Positions 1 through 5,162 of a DNA stretch of 5,162 bases are shown here, one piece after another. Origin of the DNA: an uncultured Bacteroidales bacterium (GTDB lineage Bacteria > Bacteroidota > Bacteroidia > Bacteroidales > UBA932); the NCBI GenBank assembly GCA_900317065.1, contig ONFK01000138.1, positions 1-5,162 on the forward strand. The letters run 5' to 3'. A program made the translations under genes and the position numbers. Under the pieces are notes generated by a model. That model was not told the origin of the DNA. It searched no databases and saw only the letters and a program-made list of their open reading frames with translations. The number at the start of each line of letters is the position of its first letter. The stretch's first letter is position 1.

Positions 1-1994
1 CGCTTGAAAGCGGGAGTTCCGCTTACCATCGTATGTATCGCGTGCAGGGTATAGAACCAGCCGCGCGTCTGGTCGACACCTTCGGCGATGAAGTCGGCGG
101 TGCTGCCGAAATCCGCGCTGTCGATGCCGCGAAGGCCAGTCTGGGCATAAGGCATCGAACCGGAATCGAACCATACGTCGATAAGGTCGCTCTCGCGGGT
201 CATCTTCCTGCCCGTAGGGCTCACGAGGAAGATGTTGTCGACGTAGGGCCTGTGGAGATCGATGCGGTCGTAGTTATCCTTGCTCATGTCTGCAGGATCG
301 AATCCCTTGTCTTTAAGGGGATTGGAGGCCATTATGCCTGCTGCAACCGCTTTCTCGACCTGCTCGTAGAGCTCCTTGGCGCTGCCTATGCAGATTTCTT
401 CCTTGCCGTCTTCGGTACGCCAGATAGGGAGAGGCGTGCCCCAGAAACGGCTGCGGCTGAGGTTCCAGTCCTGGATGTTCTCAAGCCAAACGCCGAAGCG
501 TCCGGTGCCGGTGGATTCCGGCTTCCAGCGGATCTGCTTGTTCAGGGCTACCATCTCGTCTTTGACGGCGGTGGTGCGGATGAACCAGGAATCAAGAGGA
601 TAATATATTACAGGGCAGTCGGTACGCCAGCTGTGAGGATAGCTGTGAACATGCTTCTGCATGCGGAACAGGCGTCCGTCCTGCTTCATCATCACGCAAA
701 GGTCCACGTCGAGCACGGGAGCATCCTTGGCGAGGGGCTCCTGACCGTGAAGCTTGCGGAAATAATCGTCTATCGCATTCTTTACGTAGCGGCCGGAGAA
801 CTCCTTGTAGGAAGGATCCACCGACGAGGCGACGTATGCCGGATCGAGGTCTTCCAGACGCACGAAACGCCCCTGAGTGTCCACCTGCGCCATGGGGTTT
901 CCGTTGATGTCGACGGGCATCACGCCGGCGATTCCGGCGGCCGCAGCCACCCTCTTGTCGTCGGCGCCGAATGTCGGGGCGATATGCACTATGCCGGTAC
1001 CGTCCTCGGTCGTCACATAGTCGCCGGGGATGACGCGGAAGGCGTCTCCGTCGGGTTTGAACCAGGGAATCAGCTGCTTGTAGCGTATGCCGACGAGTTC
1101 CGAGCCCTTGAACGAACCGGGAAGCACCTCGTAGGCTATCTTGTCGTTGAACCACGCGCCTACAAGCTCCTTGGCGAGCACGTAGGTGGCCTTCTGCCCG
1201 GTATACTGGTTGGTGGAGGCCACTCGCACGTATTCGATGCCAGGGCCCACGCAGAGCGCGGTGTTCGAAGGAAGAGTCCAGGGGGTGGTGGTCCAGGCCA
1301 GGAAGTATACGGGATCCTCGCCGAAGAGCTTTTCGGATGCAGCATCGCGGATCACCTCGAACTGCACGGTCGCGGTCGTGTCGGACACATCGCGGTAGCA
1401 TCCCGGCTGGTTGAGCTCATGGGAGCTGAGGCCGGTGCCGTCCGTAGGGCTGTAGGGCTGGATTGTGTATCCCTTGTAAAGAAGGCCCTTGTCGTAGATC
1501 TTCTTGAGGAGGAACCACAGAGTCTCGATATAACGGTTGTCGTAGGTTATGTAAGGATCGTTCAGGTCCACCCAGTAGCCCACGCGTTCGGTCATGTTGG
1601 TCCACTCCTTGGTGTACTTCATCACCTCCTCACGGCAAGTGCGGTTGTATTCTTCGATGGTTACTTTCGTTCCGATGTCGGCCTTGGAAATGCCCAGTTT
1701 CTTCTCCACTCCGAGTTCGACGGGCAGTCCGTGTGTGTCCCAGCCTGCGCGACGGCGCACTTTCCAGCCTGTCTGGCTCTTGTAGCGGCAGATCGCGTCC
1801 TTGATGGAACGGGCCATCACATGATGTATGCCCGGCTTTCCGTTTGCCGACGGAGGACCTTCAAAGAAGATGAACTCAGGCTCCCCTTCCGCGAGTTCGA
1901 GACTCTTCTCGAAGGCCTTGAGTTCTTTCCAACGCTCCAGCACACGGTTTCCCGTGGCAACCAGATCCAATCCTTTATATTCTTTGAATGTCAT
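1..1994 (-). CDS. ileS: Isoleucyl-tRNA synthetase (IleRS2-like), 5' part of gene, cut by left edge
   Basis: Cytoplasmic class I synthetase that activates isoleucine with ATP, charges tRNA-Ile and hydrolyses mischarged valine. The frame is open for 664 codons and runs off the window. Motifs in order: the first ATP-binding signature at residues 55-58, reading GIHH instead of HIGH after GPPSANGKP; CP1 editing threonines TTTPWTLPSN at 235-244; the editing motif GTGIVHIAP at 332-340 followed by the D345-D346 pair; SYPHSWRTDCP in the later CP1 region; NIQDWNLSRSRFWGTPLPIW at 506-525; DVWFDSG at 606-612; and GVDQTRGWF near the edge. KMSKS, the anticodon-binding domain and the C-terminus lie outside. 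The ATG at 1994 is the only plausible start because an in-frame TAA lies four codons upstream. No Shine-Dalgarno is visible, as usual in Bacteroidota. The gene is divergent from cvpA-tsaB. Product identity is near certain; the IleRS2 subtype is inferred from the altered signature. Confidence 0.98.
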   Translation of the reverse strand, partial: MTFKEYKGLDLVATGNRVLERWKELKAFEKSLELAEGEPEFIFFEGPPSANGKPGIHHVMARSIKDAICRYKSQTGWKVRRRAGWDTHGLPVELGVEKKLGISKADIGTKVTIEEYNRTCREEVMKYTKEWTNMTERVGYWVDLNDPYITYDNRYIETLWFLLKKIYDKGLLYKGYTIQPYSPTDGTGLSSHELNQPGCYRDVSDTTATVQFEVIRDAASEKLFGEDPVYFLAWTTTPWTLPSNTALCVGPGIEYVRVASTNQYTGQKATYVLAKELVGAWFNDKIAYEVLPGSFKGSELVGIRYKQLIPWFKPDGDAFRVIPGDYVTTEDGTGIVHIAPTFGADDKRVAAAAGIAGVMPVDINGNPMAQVDTQGRFVRLEDLDPAYVASSVDPSYKEFSGRYVKNAIDDYFRKLHGQEPLAKDAPVLDVDLCVMMKQDGRLFRMQKHVHSYPHSWRTDCPVIYYPLDSWFIRTTAVKDEMVALNKQIRWKPESTGTGRFGVWLENIQDWNLSRSRFWGTPLPIWRTEDGKEEICIGSAKELYEQVEKAVAAGIMASNPLKDKGFDPADMSKDNYDRIDLHRPYVDNIFLVSPTGRKMTRESDLIDVWFDSGSMPYAQTGLRGIDSADFGSTADFIAEGVDQTRGWFYTLHAIHTMVSGTPAFK

Positions 1995-2012
1995 ATTTTT
2001 TACTTAAATTTG
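1983..2012 (+). promoter_or_regulatory. Bacteroidota-type promoter for cvpA-tsaB
   Basis: A TTTG (1983-1986) resembles the -33 element. It is followed after 18 bases by TAAATTTG (2005-2012), a full match to the TAnnTTTG -7 consensus of Bacteroidota primary-sigma promoters. The predicted transcript start is near 2019, giving a leader of about 29 bases to the TTG start at 2048. The -33 element lies inside the first codons of ileS. The motif match is direct; activity is inferred. Confidence 0.6.
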
Positions 2013-2038
2013 TACTGCTTAAACAATTTACAAATATA
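2005..2038. repeat. Inverted repeat in the divergent ileS/cvpA promoter region
   Basis: The left arm TAAATTTGTA (2005-2014) and the right arm TACAAATATA (2029-2038) are inverted copies with one mismatch in ten, separated by 14 bases. Each arm contains the -7 element of one of the two divergent promoters, so the symmetry may simply reflect two similar promoters. It could also be an operator for a dimeric regulator. The symmetry is seen directly; any regulatory use is inference. Confidence 0.5.
2031..2038 (-). promoter_or_regulatory. Putative -7 element of the ileS promoter
   Basis: Read on the minus strand this is TATATTTG, a full match to TAnnTTTG. The predicted start is near 2024, about 30 bases before the ileS ATG. 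No good TTTG is seen at the expected -33 distance (around 2057-2060 reads CAAG on the minus strand), so the call rests on the -7 element and its position in the short divergent gap. Confidence 0.5.
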
Positions 2039-2047
2039 ATCAATTCT

Positions 2048-2542
2048 TTGGAAACTCTTGATATAATACTGCTTGTATGTTTCGTGCCTTCGCTGGTCAC
2101 CGGCATACGCAAAGGTCTGGTCGAGCAACTGGTCTCGCTGATCTCGATATTTGCCGGCGTATGGGCCGCTTTCAAGTTCTCCGTCGTCATCGGAGAATGG
2201 CTGAACGGCTTCATGCACGCCGACCAGAAGATCGTGAACATCATAGCATTCGCCGTCACGGTCATCATCACCATCTTCATTCTGGCAGCTGTAGGAAAGT
2301 TGATAACCAAGACTCTGAGCCTCGCATCGCTCGGATGGCTGAACCGCCTTCTGGGTTTCGTTTTCGCCCTGCTCAAAGCCGCGATCGTGATAGGTCTGCT
2401 GATCTTCATCCTCGACCCCGTCATCCTGAAATTCGGAATAGTCAAACCGGAAGTGCTCAACTCCTCCGTAGTTTACACCGCACTCCGGGACCTTTCCCTC
2501 AAGGTTTTCCCATATCTGAAAGAACTCATAGTCAATGCCTAG
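2048..2542 (+). CDS. CvpA-family integral membrane protein
   Basis: A 164-residue protein of the CvpA (colicin V production) family. Family members are small inner-membrane proteins of incompletely known function, tied in other bacteria to envelope and biofilm phenotypes. Four hydrophobic segments fit the family: about residues 5-19, 28-44, 63-82 and 101-122. A basic GIRKG turn follows the first segment, and the LNRLLGFVFALLK stretch (98-110) is the typical conserved start of the last one. I chose the TTG at 2048 (product begins METLDIILL). The in-frame ATG at 1988 would add 20 residues unlike the family, overlap the ileS start, and lie upstream of the predicted transcript start near 2019. 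The gene overlaps the downstream tsaB by 8 bp, so the two are probably co-transcribed and translationally coupled. Family is well supported; the start is moderately sure. Confidence 0.88.
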   Translation: METLDIILLVCFVPSLVTGIRKGLVEQLVSLISIFAGVWAAFKFSVVIGEWLNGFMHADQKIVNIIAFAVTVIITIFILAAVGKLITKTLSLASLGWLNRLLGFVFALLKAAIVIGLLIFILDPVILKFGIVKPEVLNSSVVYTALRDLSLKVFPYLKELIVNA

Positions 2543-3224
2543 ACTTCTGCTTATAGAGACATCCACCTCCCTGTGCTCCACCGCACTCGCCGAGGACGGA
2601 CGCATAGTATGTTCCCGCCGGAGCACCGAACCCAGAGCGCACGCTTCGCTCACCGCAGTATTTGTCAAAGAGATGCTGGAAGAATCCGGATGGACCGTCC
2701 GGGAACTTGACGCCGTTGCAGTCAGCGCCGGTCCAGGTTCATACACCGGGCTCCGCGTCGGTTCATCCACTGCAAAAGGCCTGTGCTTCGGAGGACAGGT
2801 GCCGCTGATTGCGGTAAGCACCCTCGACATTCTCGCAAGGCAGGCGATCGAAGCCGGCCTTCCGGAAGGTTGCAAGGCGATTCTCCCTATGGTGGATGCC
2901 CGCAGGATGGAGGTCTACACTGCCGTATTTTCCCCTGAAGGGACCCGCCTGACCGACATCTCCCCCGTAATCCTGGACGAAAACAGTTTCTCGGACCTCT
3001 TCGCTTCCGGCCCCGTCGCAGTCATCGGCGACGCCGCCGAAAAATTCGCCCCCCTGCGTGCAACCGCAGACGGTAGTGTATTTATGCAATGCTGCCCGGA
3101 AGCGAGTGCAATGCTGGTGCCGGCCATGCGCAAATACGAAAAAAAAGAGTTCGAAGACACCGCGTACTTCGAACCCTTCTATCTGAAGCAGTTTATCGCA
3201 ACTACCCCTAAAAAACTATTTTAG
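2535..3224 (+). CDS. tsaB: tRNA t6A37 threonylcarbamoyltransferase complex subunit TsaB
   Basis: Bacterial TsaB (YeaZ) is a cytoplasmic ASKHA-fold protein that dimerises with TsaD and, with TsaE, supports transfer of threonylcarbamoyl onto A37 of ANN-decoding tRNAs. It is usually needed structurally rather than catalytically. The 229-residue length is normal for the family. Signatures: the N-terminal LLLIETSTSLCSTAL strand pair (4-18), the highly conserved SAGPGSYTGLRVG (64-76) followed by STAKGL, and MVDARRMEVYTAVF (119-132), where DARR-EVY is typical. The C-terminus has the common YFEPFYLKQF pattern. The ATG overlaps the last codons of cvpA by 8 bp, suggesting translational coupling. The stop overlaps the stop of the convergent lipoprotein gene by 9 bp, and codons 202-214 also encode, on the other strand, a terminator. 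I found no plus-strand terminator after the gene. Confidence 0.96.
   Translation: MPRLLLIETSTSLCSTALAEDGRIVCSRRSTEPRAHASLTAVFVKEMLEESGWTVRELDAVAVSAGPGSYTGLRVGSSTAKGLCFGGQVPLIAVSTLDILARQAIEAGLPEGCKAILPMVDARRMEVYTAVFSPEGTRLTDISPVILDENSFSDLFASGPVAVIGDAAEKFAPLRATADGSVFMQCCPEASAMLVPAMRKYEKKEFEDTAYFEPFYLKQFIATTPKKLF
3139..3176 (-). terminator. Intrinsic terminator of the greA-HIT-lipoprotein operon, inside tsaB
   Basis: Read on the minus strand, the arms GTTCGAAG (3174-3167) and CTTCGAAC (3156-3149) form a perfect 8-bp stem around a 10-base loop. The stem extends by a G-U pair (3175/3148) and a G-C pair (3176/3147), and is followed directly by eight T residues (3146-3139). It begins about 40 bases after the lipoprotein stop. 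On the plus strand the same bases encode part of the TsaB C-terminus, and no T tract follows, so it should work in one direction only. Confidence 0.85.
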
Positions 3225-4322
3225 CAACTTCGCCAAAGCGGCCTGCAGAGGCTTCTCCCCGACATTGACGGAAGTAATCCCGTCTTCGGTGAGAAGCAGG
3301 CAGCAAGGCACCCTCTGAAAATTGTAGAGGAAGAGCGAACGGGAGGCAGTACCGAGCCCGTCGTTCACATTCACCCACGGAAGCTCCTGCGACTTGACAA
3401 CCTGCGCCCACTCGGCCTTGTCGGGATCCACGCATACCGCATAGATACCCAAACCCTTCGACTTGTATTGCTCATACAGAGGCTTGAGCACGTCCAGATT
3501 GAAAATCTTGTGCGAAGCTTCGCGGGCATCCCAGAACCAAAGCAGCTTTACCTTCGCATCGAGGCTGTCGAGTTCCGCCGTCTCCCCGGTCACGGAAGGC
3601 ATGCTCAACGCAGGATAGGCACGTTCGCCGGCAGAGGCGATACGGTTCTGCAGCGAGAACAGCTGCTCCCTGCGGGCAGTCTCGGCCTCGAGAGCCTTGA
3701 CGTACTTGGAATCGGGATAGACGGTCTTGAGCGAATCGCACACGGAACGGAAGACAAGAGCGTCGTTGACTCCCCCGAAGGTGTAAGTCGCACCCTGGAT
3801 ATTCTCGTAGAGGACAGGGATTACTGCAAGAGACTTGGAATTGGACAACACGAACCTGGTGCTGTTCCTGTAGTGACTTACATACTCCTTGTTGATTTCG
3901 GACTGGGGCGCGCCGGAAGCGGCCAGCGCATACAGCCTGGAAACATAGGTGCGGAAGGCGTCATCCCCCTGCTTGAGAAGGACCGAACCTTCGGAGCCGG
4001 AGACCTCGTAATTGCCGAGAGTATCTGCGCTCACCACCGCCTTCTCTCCCTTCTCGACAAGAAGGGAAGCAATGCGCTGGTCCCCCTTGAAGACATAGAT
4101 GAATTCGGGCTGCCCCGCTTCGACTTTCACATCGTAGCGGAAATGCCCGGCGGCATCCGTCTTGACCGTATCAAGGACATTGGCCACTGTACCTTCCAGC
4201 TGTTTCAGCACGAGACTGGACGAAGGGGCGTCGGCGACGGTGAAGTCGACGGAAGCCTTGTCTGTAGTGCAGGCTGCAGCAAGCAGCGCTGCGCCCAACA
4301 GTAGTATCCTAGAGTTTTTCAT
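3216..4322 (-). CDS. DUF4369/TlpA-like thioredoxin-fold lipoprotein lacking CXXC
   Basis: A 368-residue predicted envelope lipoprotein. Residues 1-17 form a signal peptide (KNSR, then a Leu/Ala-rich core) ending in a lipobox LLAAAC with Cys18 as the lipidated residue. Residues about 25-115 resemble DUF4369, a beta-rich domain that precedes thioredoxin domains in Bacteroidota (DTVKTDAAGHFRYD, VEKGEKAVVSADT, YEVSGSEGS). A helical linker spans about 120-235, and a thioredoxin/TlpA-like fold about 240-368. Where TlpA has FWA-WCPPC, this protein reads FWDAREASHK (263-272), so both redox cysteines are replaced, approximately by Glu and His. The presumed cis-proline is kept (VPCC, Pro339) and is followed by Cys340-Cys341. 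Classical disulfide reductase activity is therefore unlikely. It may be a binding or chaperone domain, or use the Cys pair differently. The ATG lies 14 bp inside the upstream HIT gene, so the genes are coupled. The substrate is unknown. Confidence 0.88.
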   Translation of the reverse strand: MKNSRILLLGAALLAAACTTDKASVDFTVADAPSSSLVLKQLEGTVANVLDTVKTDAAGHFRYDVKVEAGQPEFIYVFKGDQRIASLLVEKGEKAVVSADTLGNYEVSGSEGSVLLKQGDDAFRTYVSRLYALAASGAPQSEINKEYVSHYRNSTRFVLSNSKSLAVIPVLYENIQGATYTFGGVNDALVFRSVCDSLKTVYPDSKYVKALEAETARREQLFSLQNRIASAGERAYPALSMPSVTGETAELDSLDAKVKLLWFWDAREASHKIFNLDVLKPLYEQYKSKGLGIYAVCVDPDKAEWAQVVKSQELPWVNVNDGLGTASRSLFLYNFQRVPCCLLLTEDGITSVNVGEKPLQAALAKLLK

Positions 4323-4713
4323 ATTCTGCGAGTATGGATTCTGCTATTTCGGCCATACGCTCCTTGCTGATTTCAGGACGCTTTTTCCGGAAATCCAGAT
4401 CGCCTTCGGTCTGGAGCGGGACGAGATGGATGTGGGTGTGGGGAACTTCCATTCCCAGCACCGCGACGCCCACCCTCTTGCACGGCACCGCAGCCTTGAG
4501 AGCGACCGCAACCTTGCGGGCGAAAGCCCAGAGGCCTTCATAGACATCGGCGTCGAGATGGAAGATGTAATCGTCCTCCACCTTCTTGGGGATCACGAGA
4601 GTATGTCCTTCGGCAAGCGGACTGATATCGAGGAATGCATAGAAATCCTCGTTCTCGGCCACCTTGTAGGACGGAATCTCTCCATTGGCTATGCGTGTGA
4701 AAATAGTTGCCAT
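4309..4713 (-). CDS. HIT-family (Hint-like) nucleotide hydrolase/transferase
   Basis: A 134-residue cytoplasmic protein of the histidine triad superfamily, Hint branch, whose members hydrolyse purine nucleoside phosphoramidates and related aminoacyl- or sulfo-adenylates through a nucleotidyl-histidine intermediate. The triad HTHIHLV is at residues 92-98, with His94 or His96 expected as the nucleophile by family analogy. The N-terminal TIFTRIANGEIPSYKV and the LAEGHTLVIPKK strand (33-44) are typical of the family and give a normal length. The ATG at 4713 begins 3 bases after the greA stop, and the 3' end overlaps the lipoprotein gene by 14 bp, so it sits in the middle of a tight operon. The physiological substrate cannot be read from sequence. 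The link to greA may be transcriptional convenience only. Confidence 0.95.
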   Translation of the reverse strand: MATIFTRIANGEIPSYKVAENEDFYAFLDISPLAEGHTLVIPKKVEDDYIFHLDADVYEGLWAFARKVAVALKAAVPCKRVGVAVLGMEVPHTHIHLVPLQTEGDLDFRKKRPEISKERMAEIAESILAEYEKL

Positions 4714-4716
4714 GCG

Positions 4717-5162
4717 CTAAAGGGATATTTCCAGAATCTTGAACTTCATTACTCCTGAAGGCACCTTCGCCTCGACGACCTCACCTTTTCCGTGCCCGAG
4801 GAGAGCCTTGGCTATTGGTGTGGTGGCGGCAAGCCTGCCCTTGCTGAAATCGGCCTCGGACTCGCCTACGATGGTGAATTCCATGGTCATTCCGGCAGAG
4901 AGGTTCTGAACCTTCACCTTGTTGAGCATCTGCACTTTGTCGGTGCTGAGCTGGGATGCGTCCACGACCTTGGCGTTCGCCACCTGGTTCTGCAGCTGGG
5001 CGATCTTGAGCTCCAGCAGACCCTGGGCCTCACGGGCGGATTCATATTCTGCGTTTTCGGAGAGATCTCCCTTCTCACGCGCCTCCGCAATGGCCGCGGA
5101 GATGACGGGACGCTGCGCGAGAGCGTCAGCCAATTCCTTCTTCAATTTGTCGAGCCCTTCCT
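4717..5162 (-). CDS. greA: Transcription elongation factor GreA, N-terminus cut by right edge
   Basis: GreA enters the RNA polymerase secondary channel and stimulates cleavage of backtracked RNA, rescuing stalled complexes. 147 residues are visible against about 155-158 in the family, so roughly ten N-terminal residues and the start lie beyond the window. The TTG at 5145 is internal: the frame continues upstream with EGLDKL, matching the usual GreA beginning. The coiled-coil hairpin spans about the first 70 visible residues and carries the tip motif EKGDLSENAEYESAREAQG with the Asp and Glu that coordinate catalytic Mg2+. The C-terminal FKBP-like domain has TPIAKALLGHGKGEVVEAKVPSG. It is the first visible gene of the greA-HIT-lipoprotein operon, whose promoter is outside the window. 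Confidence 0.97.
   Translation of the reverse strand, partial: EGLDKLKKELADALAQRPVISAAIAEAREKGDLSENAEYESAREAQGLLELKIAQLQNQVANAKVVDASQLSTDKVQMLNKVKVQNLSAGMTMEFTIVGESEADFSKGRLAATTPIAKALLGHGKGEVVEAKVPSGVMKFKILEISL

Noticed and set aside
33..2039. A plus-strand open frame of 668 codons, the longest complete frame in the window.
   Set aside because: It is exactly in register antisense to ileS, which is unmistakable by its motifs. It stays open because this part of ileS uses no TTA, CTA or TCA codons, as expected in a GC-rich gene. Its translation shows no recognisable family.
2000..2875. A minus-strand open frame of 291 codons.
   Set aside because: It lies antisense across both cvpA and tsaB, crossing two well-supported genes, with a low-complexity product and no family features.
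3251..3297. Inverted repeat GCTTCTC/GAGAAGC with a nested GACGG/CCGTC hairpin just after the tsaB stop, considered as a tsaB terminator.
   Set aside because: No T tract follows on the plus strand, the outer loop is long, and it lies in lipoprotein coding sequence; not supportable as an intrinsic terminator.
3468..4304. A plus-strand open frame of 278 codons.
   Set aside because: It is antisense to the lipoprotein gene, whose signal peptide, lipobox and thioredoxin-fold pattern are clear; the antisense product resembles nothing and has no promoter or context.
5143..5145. TTG as the greA start codon.
   Set aside because: The frame continues upstream to the window edge with EGLDKL, which matches the GreA N-terminal region, so the true start is beyond the window.

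Overview
The window looks like chromosomal housekeeping DNA from a fairly GC-rich member of the Bacteroidota, probably Bacteroidales. Three things point there: promoter -7 elements of the TAnnTTTG type rather than TATAAT, start codons without clear Shine-Dalgarno sequences, and a lipoprotein that joins a DUF4369-like domain to a thioredoxin fold, an architecture typical of this phylum. The assignment is inference from these features; no marker in the window fixes the genus.

Layout. Positions 1-1994 hold the 5' two thirds of ileS on the minus strand, running off the left edge. This frame is fully open, with the class I synthetase and CP1 editing motifs in the right order. A short AT-rich divergent region (1995-2047) separates it from a plus-strand pair, a CvpA-family membrane protein (2048-2542) and tsaB (2535-3224), which overlap by 8 bp. 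Three minus-strand genes face this pair and are read in the order greA (partial, cut by the right edge), a HIT-family hydrolase, and a thioredoxin-fold lipoprotein. They are packed with a 3-bp gap and a 14-bp overlap and probably form one operon. The lipoprotein gene and tsaB converge and overlap by 9 bp at their stops. There is no gene-free stretch above 300 bases, and I saw no RNA gene, mobile element or CRISPR array.

How it fits together. ileS charges tRNA-Ile, and TsaB belongs to the complex that makes t6A37 on ANN-decoding tRNAs, including tRNA-Ile, so the divergent transcripts meet functionally at one tRNA. GreA acts on stalled RNA polymerase. The HIT protein is a general nucleotide hydrolase, and the lipoprotein has no assignable role.

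Most notable details: (1) IleRS carries GIHH in place of the canonical HIGH motif, the altered signature linked to mupirocin hyper-resistance in IleRS2 enzymes. (2) A strong intrinsic terminator for the greA-HIT-lipoprotein operon lies inside the 3' coding end of the opposing tsaB gene. (3) The thioredoxin-fold lipoprotein has lost both CXXC cysteines but has a Cys pair next to the presumed cis-proline. (4) The ileS and cvpA promoters appear to overlap face to face in a near-symmetric inverted repeat. I see no clear undescribed multi-gene system here.
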